A stretch of DNA of 64,000 bases from Methylocystis echinoides (GCF_040687965.1 NZ_CP156084.1:1564501-1628500); one strand, 5' to 3'. Positions 28,843-38,272 are shown, numbered from the stretch's first letter. Notes: a model not told the origin generated them from the sequence alone. Translations and numbers: made by a program.

Positions 28843-28977
28843 CTTGTGCCGTTCCGGAAAGGGGGTCACCGGGGCCGCCGCGCCCGGAGGCGGATGGCGT
28901 AGACGCCTCTTATTGTGTAGGAGAGCCGGCGCGGCAAGAGAAAGATCACCCTTTCGATACCTTCGAGCGAGCAAAAC

Positions 28978-29847
28978 ATGATTTCCAAACTGAAGCGTAG
29001 CGTGCTGGCCATGCCGGGCTCCAACGCCCGCGCGCTGGAAAAGGGCAAGACCCTCAAGGCCGACGTTCTGATGTTCGAGCTCGAAGACGGGGTGGCCGAG
29101 GCGGCCAAGGAGACGGCGCGGGCGCAGGTCGCCGAGGCGGTGAAGGGCGGCGGCTACGGCGACCGCCAGATCGTCGTGCGCGTCAATGCGCGCGGCTCCG
29201 AATGGTACAAGCCCGATATCGCCGCGATCGCGCCCACCGGACCGGACGCCATCGTCATCCCCAAGGTGAACTCCCGCGACGACATCCTCAAGGCCGCGGC
29301 CGACATCGTCGCGGCGGGGGCGCCCTTCAAGACAAAGCTCTGGGCGATGATCGAGACGCCCCGGGCGATTTTCGACATCGAGAAGATCGCGAGCGCCGCC
29401 GACGACCCGGCCTCGCGCCTCGAAGCGCTGGTGCTGGGGCCTAACGACATCGCCAAATCGACCCGCGCGCGCCTCACGCCCGGCCGTCCGGCGCTCCTTC
29501 CCTGGCTCTCGGCCGGCGTGCTCGCCGCGCGCGTGCACGACATCGAGATCATCGACGGCATCTACAACGACTTCAACGACGAGGCCGGCCTGCGCCGCGA
29601 GGCGGAACAGGGCCGCGACATGGGCTTCGACGGCAAGATGCTCATCCACCCGAACCAGATCGCCCCGGTCAACGAGATCTTCGCGCCCTCCGCCGAGGAA
29701 GTGGACTTCGCCCGCCGAATTCTCGCCATCTTCGAGGAGCCCGAAAATCTCGAAAAGGGCGTGGCGCAGATCGACGGCAAGATGGTCGAACGGCTCCATC
29801 TCGACATCGCCCGCCGTACGCTCGCGCTCATGGAAGCCGCCGGCTAG
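28978..29847 (+). CDS. CitE-like HpcH/HpaI family CoA-ester lyase or thioesterase
   Basis: The 289-residue protein belongs to the citrate lyase beta/malyl-CoA lyase family. It has KRSVLAMPGSNARALEK at the N terminus, FELEDGV (metal-ligand region), VIPKVNS, MIETPRAI (metal Glu) and KMLIHPNQI. Members include malyl-CoA lyase, beta-methylmalyl-CoA lyase and (3S)-malyl-CoA thioesterase of the ethylmalonyl-CoA pathway. Because the window also encodes methylsuccinyl-CoA dehydrogenase, a malyl-CoA role is attractive, but the sequence alone does not settle substrate. It is divergent from the carbonic anhydrase and precedes mic60. Confidence 0.85.
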   Translation: MISKLKRSVLAMPGSNARALEKGKTLKADVLMFELEDGVAEAAKETARAQVAEAVKGGGYGDRQIVVRVNARGSEWYKPDIAAIAPTGPDAIVIPKVNSRDDILKAAADIVAAGAPFKTKLWAMIETPRAIFDIEKIASAADDPASRLEALVLGPNDIAKSTRARLTPGRPALLPWLSAGVLAARVHDIEIIDGIYNDFNDEAGLRREAEQGRDMGFDGKMLIHPNQIAPVNEIFAPSAEEVDFARRILAIFEEPENLEKGVAQIDGKMVERLHLDIARRTLALMEAAG

Positions 29848-29932
29848 CGAAACGGCGGAAAGCCTGTTTCGCGAGCAGGCCGCCTCCTTTATACCTGCGC
29901 TGCGAGCGGATGAGATAGCGAGGACGGCAAGC

Positions 29933-31342
29933 ATGGCGGCCCCTGGAAACGAGAAGACCGATCAAGCGTCCAAGCCGGAGGGCCCGAAAGCCCCAAGCGC
30001 GCCGGCGCCCAAAGCGGCCGCCGCCGTGGCTCCCGCGAAGCCCGCGCCGTGCAAGGGGGGGCTCGTCTCCAAGCTCGTCGTCGCCGCCCTCGCCCTCCTC
30101 GCCCTCGCCGGCGCCGCCGGCTATGCGGCGCTGACGTTCAGGGACGCGGACCCGCGCCTCGGCGTCGCCGCCGCTTATGTGGACGAGGGCGTGAGCGAGG
30201 CCCGCGCCCTCCTCGACAAGGGGCAGGCGCTCGTCGCCGAATTGACCGGCGAGACGGCGAAGCCCGACGCCGAGCAGAGCGGCGCGCGGGCGCGTCTCGA
30301 CAAGGCCCCGCTCGCCGCCCCGGAGCAGCCCGCTCCTGCCGAGGCCGCGCCGGAAAAGGCCCCCGAAGCCGCGCTCCCCGCCGCCGAGCCGCGCCCGGAC
30401 GCGGTGGCTCCTGAAGCCGCCAAGCCGATCGAGGTCCCCCCGGCCGACGTCAAGCCCGTCGAGAAGCCGGCGGAAAGCGAGGCTGCCGACGCCAAAAAGA
30501 TCGACGCCCGTCCTCCCGAGGCCAAGCCGCTGGAGCCAAAGCCGATCGAGGCCGCGCCGATCGAATCCCGGTCGGCGGAGGCGAAGCCCATGGAGCCTGC
30601 GCCCGTCGCCGCGGCGGCGCCCGTCGCCAAAGCCGCGGGCGTGGACGCCGACGGCTTTTCGGACCGCGATCTCATATCCGCCCTCGAAGGCCGCATCGAC
30701 GCCTTGAGCGACGAGGTGAAGGCGCTGCGCGACAGGCTCGACGCGCCGAAGAACGAGACCCGCGCCGCGCCCGAGGCCGAGGCGCCCAAGCCCGCTCCTG
30801 CGCCCGCTCCCGCGCCCGCCGCCGCCGATACGTCTGGCGCGTCGGTGGTTCTGGCCTTTGCGCTGCAACGCGACCTCGAGGCCGGCCGGCCGTTCGCCGA
30901 CGAGATCGCCGCCTTTTCGCGCCTGGGCGCAGAGCCGGCCCCGTCGCCGGCCCTGATCGACCTGGCCGAGAAAGGCGCGCCGACCGGCGCGCAGCTGCGC
31001 GAGGCCTTCCTGCCGGTCGCCAAGGCCCTCAGGGCGCATGAAAGCCACGGCCAGGACAGCGGCGCGCTGACCGATCATCTTCTGCAGGGCGCCAGCAAGC
31101 TCGTGAAAGTTCGCCCGACGGGCGAGGCGGAGCCGGAAAGCCTCGACGGCAAGCTCCATCGCATCGAAGCCGCGCTCACCCACAATGATTTCGCCGCGGC
31201 CTTGAGCCTCTATGAGAGTCTGCCCGAGGCGGCGCGGGCCGAATCGAAAGAATTCGGCGCGACGCTGCGCCAGAGGGCCGAGGCGGCGCGCGCCGCGGAT
31301 GAACTGCTGCACGGCGCGATCGCCGCGCTCGGCAAGAAATAA
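29933..31342 (+). CDS. mic60: Mic60/mitofilin family inner membrane protein
   Basis: An alphaproteobacterial homologue of mitochondrial MICOS subunit Mic60. There is a Pro/Ala/Lys-rich cytoplasmic N terminus, one transmembrane helix (about residues 46-70), a long Ala/Pro/Lys/Glu-rich periplasmic linker (75-235), a short predicted coiled coil (about 240-265), and a C-terminal mitofilin domain with LVKVRPTGEAEPES. Its position directly before hemY matches the conserved alphaproteobacterial locus, though hemC/hemD are absent here. In other alphaproteobacteria Mic60 has been linked to intracytoplasmic membrane formation, relevant if the host is a type II methanotroph. Start at 29933 (MAAPGNEK), with GAGGACGG upstream. 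Confidence 0.85.
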   Translation: MAAPGNEKTDQASKPEGPKAPSAPAPKAAAAVAPAKPAPCKGGLVSKLVVAALALLALAGAAGYAALTFRDADPRLGVAAAYVDEGVSEARALLDKGQALVAELTGETAKPDAEQSGARARLDKAPLAAPEQPAPAEAAPEKAPEAALPAAEPRPDAVAPEAAKPIEVPPADVKPVEKPAESEAADAKKIDARPPEAKPLEPKPIEAAPIESRSAEAKPMEPAPVAAAAPVAKAAGVDADGFSDRDLISALEGRIDALSDEVKALRDRLDAPKNETRAAPEAEAPKPAPAPAPAPAAADTSGASVVLAFALQRDLEAGRPFADEIAAFSRLGAEPAPSPALIDLAEKGAPTGAQLREAFLPVAKALRAHESHGQDSGALTDHLLQGASKLVKVRPTGEAEPESLDGKLHRIEAALTHNDFAAALSLYESLPEAARAESKEFGATLRQRAEAARAADELLHGAIAALGKK

Positions 31343-31357
31343 GCGGGAGCCGCCCTG

Positions 31358-32749
31358 ATGCTTTTCCTGTTCTTTTTCCTGATCGCGCTCGCGGTGGCCG
31401 CCTATGGCGTCGAATGGCTGATCGAGCAGCCGGGCTCGCTGACGCTGGAGTTCGCCGGCCGCCATATCGAAACCTCGATCCCCGTCGCCGTGGCCGGCCT
31501 GCTGCTGCTGATCGCCGCGACCATCCTGGTCTGGGCGATTCTCGTCGCCCTCGTGCGCCTGCCGGGCCGCATCAGCGGCGGCTCGCGTGAGCGGCGCAAG
31601 GCGCGCGGGCTCGACGTGCTCTCGCAGGGGCTCGTCGCGGTCGGCGCGGGCGACGTGGCGCGCGCCCGCAAGGCCGCGCAGCTCGCCGAGAAGCTTCTCC
31701 CCGAGGAGCCGCTGACGCAGCTTCTGGTCGCGCAGGCGGCGCAGCTTTCGGGCGACCCCAACGCCTCGGCCAAGGCCTTTCACAAGATGACCCTGAAGCC
31801 CGAGACCAAGCTTCTCGGCCTGCGCGGGCTGCATGTGGAGGCGAAGCGCCGCGAGGACGCCGACGCCGCGCATCATTTCGCCGCCGCGGCGCAGGCGATC
31901 GCGCCGCTGCCCTGGGCCGGCGCCGCCGTTCTCGAACATCTCGCGGCGACCGGAGACTGGGAAAAGGCGCGCGAGGCGCTCGAAAAAAGCGTCACGGCCA
32001 AGGCGATCGACCTTCCCACGGCGCAGCGCTACCGCGCCGTGATCGAGACCGCCATGGCCATGGCGCGCGAGGGCGAGCATCCGCATGACGCCCTCCATCT
32101 CGCCCGCCAGGCCCTCAAGCGCCGGCCGGGGTTCGTTCCCGCCGCGGTCACCGCCGCGCGCGTCCTGATCCGCCATGGCGATCAGAAGCAGGCGATCAAG
32201 CTCGTCGAAGGCGTCTTTGCGAGCGCGCCCCATCCCGATCTCGCCGAAGTCTACGCCGAGGCGCTGCCGGGCGAGTCGAACAGTCAGCGCGCCGCACGGG
32301 TGGAGAAGCTCGTCAAACTCGCGCCGCAGGCGCCCGAAGGACGGCATGCGCTCGCCCAGGCGGCGCTGGCGGGCCGGGACTTCGCCAAGGCGCGCGAGGC
32401 GCTTAAACCGCTCATCGCCGAGGGCCGGCATCCGACGGCCCATACCTGTCTGCTGATGGCGGAAATCGAGGACGCCGAAAACGGCCCGAGCGGGCCGGTG
32501 CGCGAGTGGCTCGCCCGCGGCTCGCGCGCCCCGCGCGATCCGGCCTGGATCGCCGATGGCGTCGTCTCCCGACACTGGCTGCCCATTTCGCCGACGACCG
32601 GACGTCTCGACGCCTTCGAATGGAAAACCCCGCCCCATTCCGCGTCGCCTGTCGCCGGAGAAGGGCGGCCCAATAACCCGTCCGCCTTCCTCGCGCCTCC
32701 CGCGCGCACGGCCGAACTCGAGCCCGCCGCCACGCCGGCCGCTGAATGA
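31358..32749 (+). CDS. hemY: HemY-like TPR membrane protein
   Basis: 463 residues with two N-terminal transmembrane helices (about 1-20 and 42-68), then a long alpha-helical TPR-like region (LDVLSQGLVAVGAGDVARAR onwards). This is the proteobacterial HemY_N family found next to heme genes; it is not the HemY protoporphyrinogen oxidase. Function is unproven, probably an inner-membrane scaffold. It follows mic60 by 15 bases, in the conserved pairing. The C-terminal 70 residues are Pro/Ala-rich. Confidence 0.88.
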   Translation: MLFLFFFLIALAVAAYGVEWLIEQPGSLTLEFAGRHIETSIPVAVAGLLLLIAATILVWAILVALVRLPGRISGGSRERRKARGLDVLSQGLVAVGAGDVARARKAAQLAEKLLPEEPLTQLLVAQAAQLSGDPNASAKAFHKMTLKPETKLLGLRGLHVEAKRREDADAAHHFAAAAQAIAPLPWAGAAVLEHLAATGDWEKAREALEKSVTAKAIDLPTAQRYRAVIETAMAMAREGEHPHDALHLARQALKRRPGFVPAAVTAARVLIRHGDQKQAIKLVEGVFASAPHPDLAEVYAEALPGESNSQRAARVEKLVKLAPQAPEGRHALAQAALAGRDFAKAREALKPLIAEGRHPTAHTCLLMAEIEDAENGPSGPVREWLARGSRAPRDPAWIADGVVSRHWLPISPTTGRLDAFEWKTPPHSASPVAGEGRPNNPSAFLAPPARTAELEPAATPAAE

Positions 32750-32758
32750 GGAAGACGC

Positions 32759-33478
32759 ATGCTCGAAGCGCGGGGTCTCACCAAGCGATATGAGGGCGCC
32801 GGGGCGCCGGCGCTCGATCGGCTCGATCTGACCGTTCCGGCCGGGGAGGTCTTTTGCCTGCTCGGCCCCAATGGCGCCGGGAAAACGACGACGGTCAATC
32901 TCTTCCTCGGTTTTCTCGCCCCGACGGAGGGGCAGGCGCTGGTATGTGGCGTCGACGCCGCGAAAGACCCGCTCGGCGCGCGGGCGCGGCTCGCCTATGT
33001 CCCCGAGACGGTCACGCTCTATGGCGCGCTCACGGGGCTCGAAAATCTTGGCTACTTCGTCGAGGTCTCGGGCGCCGCGACGCCGCGTTCCGAGTTTCTC
33101 CCGCTGCTGCTCGCCGCCGGCCTCCCCGAGGAGGCCGCGACGCGGCCGGTGCGCGCCTATTCCAAGGGCATGCGCCAGAAGGTCGGCGTCGCTATCGCGC
33201 TGGCGCGGCGCGCGCAGGCGCTGGTGCTGGACGAACCCACTTCCGGGCTCGATCCGCTGGCGGCGAACGAATTCGCCAAGCTGATCGAGCGGCTGCGCCG
33301 CGAGGGGCTCGCGGTGCTGATGGTCACCCACGATCTCTTCCTCGCCAAGCAATGCGGCGGGCGCATCGGCGTCATGGCGCAAGGGCGGCTCGCGCGCGTG
33401 TTCGGGGCCGAGGACGTCGATCATCTCGGGCTCGAACGCGCCTATCTCGATATCGTCGCTTCGGGAGGCACGGCGTGA
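32759..33478 (+). CDS. ABC transporter ATP-binding protein (ABC-2 type)
   Basis: 239-residue ATPase with Walker A GPNGAGKTT, signature YSKGMRQK, Walker B ALVLDEPTSGLDP and the switch His in THD. It starts 9 bases after hemY. Its stop overlaps the GTG of the first permease (GTGA). With the two permeases it makes a three-gene ABC-2 exporter resembling the NosFY style; the cargo is unknown. Confidence 0.93.
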   Translation: MLEARGLTKRYEGAGAPALDRLDLTVPAGEVFCLLGPNGAGKTTTVNLFLGFLAPTEGQALVCGVDAAKDPLGARARLAYVPETVTLYGALTGLENLGYFVEVSGAATPRSEFLPLLLAAGLPEEAATRPVRAYSKGMRQKVGVAIALARRAQALVLDEPTSGLDPLAANEFAKLIERLRREGLAVLMVTHDLFLAKQCGGRIGVMAQGRLARVFGAEDVDHLGLERAYLDIVASGGTA

Positions 33479-34953
33479 GCGATCTGGCGCTCTCTCCCGC
33501 CGCCGCCTCGGCCCGTGCGCCCGGGCGCTTCAAGGTCATCCGCGCCGTCGCCGCCAAGGAATGGCTGGAGATGCGGCGCGACCGCCGGCTGGTCGCGCTG
33601 TTCGCTTTCGCCGCGCTCTTGATGCTCGCGGCGCTCGGCTTCGGGGCGGCGGAGAATGCGCGTCTTTCCCGCGAGCGCGCGGCCGCGGCCGAAGCCGATC
33701 GCGAGCTCTGGACCAGCCAGGGCGCCAAGAACCCGCACGCGGCCGCCCATTTCGGCCAATACGCGTTCAAGCCGGAAAGCCCGCTCGCGCTCGCCGACCC
33801 CGGCGTCGATCCTTATGTCGGGACGGCGGTGTGGCTCGAGGCGCATAAGCAGAACGAGGCGCAGTTCCGCCCGGCGCGCGACGGCGGGACGGCCGCCCGG
33901 CTCGGCGGCTTGTCGCTTGCCTTCATCCTGCAGGTCATCGCGCCGCTCGTCGTGTTGCTGACGGGCTTCGCGAGCTTTGCCGGCGAGCGCGAAAGCGGCG
34001 CGCTGAAACAGCTTCTGAGCCTCGGCGCGCGGCCGGGCGATCTTCTCGCCGGCAAGGCGCTGGCGCTCTTCGGCGCGGCGGCCGCGCTGCTCGCCCCGGC
34101 GTTTATCTGCGCCTTTGTCGCGGTCGCGCTGCTCGCCGATCCGTCGAAACTCTCTCTCGCCGACCAGTTCCTGCGCCTCGCCGTATTGACGCTCGGCTAT
34201 GGCGTCTATCTGGCGGGTTTCGCCTTTCTCGCCCTCGGGGTCTCGGCGCTCGCCCGCGACAGCCGCGCGGCGCTCGTCGCGCTGCTCGCCTTCTGGCTCG
34301 TCAACGCCTTCGTCGCGCCGCGCCTTTCGGCCGATCTCGCGCGCGCGCTGGCGCCGACGCCGAGCGCGCAGGAATTCCGCGCAGCCATCGCCAGGGACAA
34401 GGCGAAAACCTTCGGCCATGACGAGACGCATCCCGCCTTCGTCGCCTTTCGCGACGAGACGCTCAAGAAATACGGCGTCTCGCGCGTCGAGGATCTGCCG
34501 GTAAGCTTTCGCGGCCTGACGCTGCGCCGCGACGACGAAAACGGCTACGCGATCTACGACAAGCATTTCGGCGCGCTGCAGGCGGCGTTCGACCGCCAGG
34601 ACGCGCTGCGGACGGCGGCGGGCTTCGTCTTCCCGCTTCTGGCGATGCAGCCGTTCTCCATGGCGCTCGCCGGCGCGGACAGCCGCGCGCAATTCGATTT
34701 CGCGACCGCCGCCGAGGCGCATCGCCGGCTGATCCAGAACGAGGTCAGCGACAACATCATCCACTTCCAGCGCGACGAGAGCTACGTCGCGGGTCCGGAG
34801 CTGTGGCGGCGCATCGCCGCCTTTTCCTATTCGTCGCCCAAGGCCGGCTTTGCGCTTGCCGGCGCGCGCGAGGCCATCGCGGGGCTGCTCGGCTGGCTGG
34901 CGCTCACCGCGGTTTTCGCACGCGTCGCGGTTCGCCGCCTGAGGCCGCTATGA
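33475..34953 (+). CDS. ABC-2 type permease, DUF3526-like, first
   Basis: 492 residues from a GTG start that overlaps the ATPase stop. The N-terminal transmembrane helix (about 35-57) is followed by a large extracytoplasmic region (about 60-140), then five further hydrophobic segments. A second large loop (about 290-400) lies before the final helix. The layout, with KEWLEMRRDRR at the start, is that of DUF3526/ABC-2 permeases. The stop overlaps the next permease start (ATGA). Confidence 0.85.
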   Translation: MSDLALSPAAASARAPGRFKVIRAVAAKEWLEMRRDRRLVALFAFAALLMLAALGFGAAENARLSRERAAAAEADRELWTSQGAKNPHAAAHFGQYAFKPESPLALADPGVDPYVGTAVWLEAHKQNEAQFRPARDGGTAARLGGLSLAFILQVIAPLVVLLTGFASFAGERESGALKQLLSLGARPGDLLAGKALALFGAAAALLAPAFICAFVAVALLADPSKLSLADQFLRLAVLTLGYGVYLAGFAFLALGVSALARDSRAALVALLAFWLVNAFVAPRLSADLARALAPTPSAQEFRAAIARDKAKTFGHDETHPAFVAFRDETLKKYGVSRVEDLPVSFRGLTLRRDDENGYAIYDKHFGALQAAFDRQDALRTAAGFVFPLLAMQPFSMALAGADSRAQFDFATAAEAHRRLIQNEVSDNIIHFQRDESYVAGPELWRRIAAFSYSSPKAGFALAGAREAIAGLLGWLALTAVFARVAVRRLRPL

Positions 34954-36365
34954 CGAGCTTTCTCGCCGGGCTGCGCGCCGAGGCGCTGATCCTCAGCCGC
35001 GCGCGCGCCGTAGGGGTGGCGCTCGTCGCGCTCGCCGCCGCCGCGCTCTTTGCGCTTTACGCCGGCGCGACGCGCGTCGCTACGCAGCAGGAGATCGTCG
35101 CCGCCGCGCGCGCCGATGAGGCGCAGCGGATCGACGGCCTGAAGAAGACGCTCCTCACGCTCGAAAGCGGCGCCGCGCAGCAGGAGCCGCCGCCCTATCG
35201 CGACCCGCGCAACGCCGCCTTCATGGGCGCCGGGCCGGCCGCGCGCGTCGCGGCGCTCGCCCCGCAGCCGCTCGCGCTCGTCGCCGTCGGCCAGAGCGAT
35301 CTCATGTCGTCGGCGATCAAGGTGACGAGCGGTTCGAAAGACGCTTTTCTTTTCGCCGACGAGATCGAGAACCCGGCGCTTCTGTCGAGCGGCGCGACGG
35401 ATCTCGCTTTCATCGTCGTCCTTGTCTATCCGCTCGTCATTCTGGCGCTCGCCTTCAATTTGCTCTCGGGCGAGCGCGAACAGGGCACGCTCGTCATGAC
35501 GCTCGCCGCGGCGCGTCGCCCCGGCGCGGCCCTTGCCGGAAAATTGGCGGCGCGCCTCGTCGCCCCCATCGCCGTCATGTTTCTGGCGAGCGCGCTGGGG
35601 GTCGGTCTTTTCGCGGGATGGGACGCGCTCGCGTCCACAGGCTTCATGCGGCTCGCCGCGGTCATTCTGGTCTATGGGCTGTTCTGGGCGGCGCTGGCGG
35701 CGGCGGTCGATGGGCTCGGCCAAAGCTCCGCCTCCAATGCGCTGACGCTCGTCGGCGCCTGGGTCGTGCTCGCCCTGCTGGCGCCGGCCGCAATCAACAG
35801 CGTGGCGGCCTACGCCTATCCCGCGCCCTCGCGCATCGACATGACGCTCGCCGCCCGCGCCGCCGCGACCGACGCCGACAAGAACCGCGACGCCATGCTC
35901 GCCCGCTATGTCGAGGAGCATGGAAGCGCGCCGCGCGGCGGGCCGCGGGAGGGGACGTTGCGCCGGATCGCGACCCAGGAAGCCGCCTTCGAACGCGTCG
36001 AAGGCGTCATCGCCGCCCATGACGCGGCGCTCGGTCGCCAACGCGCTCTCGTGGACCGCCTGAGCTACCTTTCCCCGACAATGCTCGCCTATGCGGCGCT
36101 TGCCGACGTCGCCGGAACGGGCGAAGCGCGCTACCGGGATTTTCAGGATCGCTTGGGCGCATTCCACCTCGATTGGCGGGCCTTCTTCCTCTCCCGCGCC
36201 AAGGCGGGGCAAGCGATGACGGCTCAGGATTACGATTCCTTGCCGCGCTTCGCGGCGGACGGCGAGGCTGAGGGGGGCGTCACGGCGGCGCTTCTCGGCA
36301 TGGGGCTTCCGACCTTGCTTCTCGCCCTCTTCGCCTGGCGCGGTTTCCGGCGCGTCGCGCCCTGA
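34950..36365 (+). CDS. ABC-2 type permease, DUF3526-like, second
   Basis: 471 residues, same architecture as its neighbour: helix at about 20-40, external domain, then a cluster of helices (about 150-310), external domain, final helix at the C terminus. The motif FNLLSGEREQGTLVMTLAAARRPG marks the ABC-2 cytoplasmic coupling region. The overlapping start (ATGA) shows coupled translation of both permeases, which probably form a heterodimer. Confidence 0.85.
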   Translation: MTSFLAGLRAEALILSRARAVGVALVALAAAALFALYAGATRVATQQEIVAAARADEAQRIDGLKKTLLTLESGAAQQEPPPYRDPRNAAFMGAGPAARVAALAPQPLALVAVGQSDLMSSAIKVTSGSKDAFLFADEIENPALLSSGATDLAFIVVLVYPLVILALAFNLLSGEREQGTLVMTLAAARRPGAALAGKLAARLVAPIAVMFLASALGVGLFAGWDALASTGFMRLAAVILVYGLFWAALAAAVDGLGQSSASNALTLVGAWVVLALLAPAAINSVAAYAYPAPSRIDMTLAARAAATDADKNRDAMLARYVEEHGSAPRGGPREGTLRRIATQEAAFERVEGVIAAHDAALGRQRALVDRLSYLSPTMLAYAALADVAGTGEARYRDFQDRLGAFHLDWRAFFLSRAKAGQAMTAQDYDSLPRFAADGEAEGGVTAALLGMGLPTLLLALFAWRGFRRVAP

Positions 36366-36505
36366 AGCCGGGTGACGCGACCCCGTCGCGCCCGCGCTCT
36401 TGGGGCGCAGGGCGGCGCTGTTGCGTCGCAGGCGAAATGACGGCATGAAAGGCGCAAATTTGCTGACAGCCCTGCAACGGGCCTCTTTCACGGGTAGGAA
36501 AGTCC

Positions 36506-38179
36506 ATGACCGCAGCCGTCGCGTTGAAAATCGAACCCGCCACCTGGCTCGCCGACGCCAAGGAGGCGCAGGGGGCCGTCGAGGCGCTCTACAATGAGGG
36601 GCTCGCGAGCGTCCGCGCCCGGGTCTCGCGCGACGGCAAGATCTCCAACGATCTTTTCGAGGCCGACCAGCACGCCGCCCACGGCCTCGCCTGGCTCGCG
36701 ACCTATGTGCAGGGTCTGAAAGAGCTGATCCATTACGCCGAGCGCCTCCAGGCCGAAGGCGCCTATGGCGAGACCGAGGAGCTCTTGAACCAGATCGGCT
36801 TCGCCGAACTGCTCGCCCAGGTCTATGGCGGCATTCCGATGAGCCAGGGCGAATTCGTCCGCCTCTCGGATTTCGGCCTTTCCGCCCAGCAGATCGCCGC
36901 CAAGCGGCCGGCCTCGGTCGACCGACTGATCCTCTCCGGCAATACGCCGGCGAACCGCGCGCGCCTCGCCGAGCTGATCGACCATCACGCGGCCGCCGAG
37001 ACCATCGGCGCGTCCGGCCTCGACGAGACACTCGAGGCGATTCGCAGCGAGATGCGCAAATTCGCCGCCGACCATGTCGTGCCGTATGCGCAGGAGTGGC
37101 ACGCCAGGAACGCCTATATTCCGCTCGACGTCATCTCCGGCCTCGCCGAACTGGGCGTCTTCGGCCTAACCATTCCGGAGGAATACGGCGGCTCGGGCAT
37201 GGGCAAGATCGCCATGTGCGTCGTCTCCGAGGAACTGTCGCGCGCCTATATCGGCGTCGGCTCGCTCGGCACCCGCTCCGAAATCGCCGGGGAGCTCATC
37301 CTCGTCGGCGGCACCGAGGCGCAGAAGAACAAATATCTGCCCAAGATCGCCAGCGGCGAAATTCTCCCCACGGCGGTCTTCACCGAGCCGAACAACGGCT
37401 CCGATCTCGCCGGCCTGCGCACCCGCGCGGTGCGCGAAGGCGACGTCTACAAGGTCACCGGCAACAAGACCTGGATCACCCATCCGGTCCGCGCCGACGT
37501 CATGACGCTGCTGACGCGCACCAATCCGAACGAGAAGGGCTACAAGGGCCTGTCCATGTTCATCGCGGAGAAGCCGCGCGGCACGGATGAGAATCCCTTC
37601 CCGGCCAAGGGCATGACCGGTGGCGAGATCGAGGTTCTGGGCTATCGCGGCATGAAGGAGTTCGAGATCGGCTTCGACAATTTCGAAGTGCCGGCCGAAA
37701 ACCTGCTCGGCGGAGAGGAGGGCAAGGGCTTCAAGCAGCTCATGGAGACCTTCGAGTCGGCCCGCATCCAGACCGCGGCGCGCGCGCTCGGCGTCGCGCA
37801 ATGCGCGCTCGATCTCGGCCTGAAATACGCCAAGGAGCGCATTCAGTTCGGCAAGCCGCTGTTCGCCTTCCCGCGCGTCTTCAACAAGATCGTCGCCATG
37901 GCGGTCGAGATCCACGTCGCCCGCCAGATCACCTATTTCGCCGCCCGCGAGAAGGACGAAGGCAAGCGCTGCGACCTCGAAGCCGGCATGGCCAAGCTTC
38001 TGGGCGCCCGCGTCGCCTGGGCGGCGGCCGACAACGCCCTGCAGATTCACGGCGGCAACGGCTTCGCGCTCGAATATCCGGTCTCCCGCGTCCTCTGCGA
38101 CGCCCGCATTCTCAATATTTTCGAGGGCGCGGCGGAAATCCAGGCGCAGGTCATCGCACGGCGCCTGCTGGAGGGCTAA
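36506..38179 (+). CDS. mcd: (2S)-methylsuccinyl-CoA dehydrogenase
   Basis: FAD enzyme oxidising (2S)-methylsuccinyl-CoA to mesaconyl-CoA in the ethylmalonyl-CoA pathway. The 557 residues split into an N-terminal extension of about 170 residues (KISNDLFEADQHAAHGLAWL, QVYGGIPMSQGEF), absent from ordinary acyl-CoA dehydrogenases, and an acyl-CoA dehydrogenase core. Core motifs include FTEPNNGSDLAGL, KTWITH, GFKQLMETFESARIQTA and LQIHGGNGFALEYPVSR. Length and extension match my memory of the Rhodobacter sphaeroides enzyme. Electrons go to ETF, encoded by etfBA at 16.2-17.9 kb. ATG at 36506 with AGGAAAG upstream; a strong terminator follows at 38273. Confidence 0.88.
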   Translation: MTAAVALKIEPATWLADAKEAQGAVEALYNEGLASVRARVSRDGKISNDLFEADQHAAHGLAWLATYVQGLKELIHYAERLQAEGAYGETEELLNQIGFAELLAQVYGGIPMSQGEFVRLSDFGLSAQQIAAKRPASVDRLILSGNTPANRARLAELIDHHAAAETIGASGLDETLEAIRSEMRKFAADHVVPYAQEWHARNAYIPLDVISGLAELGVFGLTIPEEYGGSGMGKIAMCVVSEELSRAYIGVGSLGTRSEIAGELILVGGTEAQKNKYLPKIASGEILPTAVFTEPNNGSDLAGLRTRAVREGDVYKVTGNKTWITHPVRADVMTLLTRTNPNEKGYKGLSMFIAEKPRGTDENPFPAKGMTGGEIEVLGYRGMKEFEIGFDNFEVPAENLLGGEEGKGFKQLMETFESARIQTAARALGVAQCALDLGLKYAKERIQFGKPLFAFPRVFNKIVAMAVEIHVARQITYFAAREKDEGKRCDLEAGMAKLLGARVAWAAADNALQIHGGNGFALEYPVSRVLCDARILNIFEGAAEIQAQVIARRLLEG

Positions 38180-38206
38180 CGACGCCACGCCGCTTCACCC
38201 GGCGCG

Positions 38207-38240
38207 TCCAGAGCCCCTTCCCCGCAAGGGGGGAGGGAGA
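38207..38240. repeat. palindromic CCCC-rich intergenic repeat
   Basis: CCCCTTCCCC (38214-38223) can pair with GGGGGGAGGG (38228-38237) around a GCAA loop, directly after mcd. It belongs to the same repeat family as at 5.3, 20.4, 40.9 and 48.2 kb. Confidence 0.65.
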
Positions 38241-38272
38241 GGATTTCGCGTCTCGCCGAAGGCGAGGCGGAG

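Noticed and set aside
29828-33424. 1198-residue open frame on the minus strand
   Set aside because: It lies antisense to mic60, hemY and the ABC ATPase, which have clear family motifs. Its composition (Arg, Gly, Leu rich with no domain) is that of a high-GC shadow frame.
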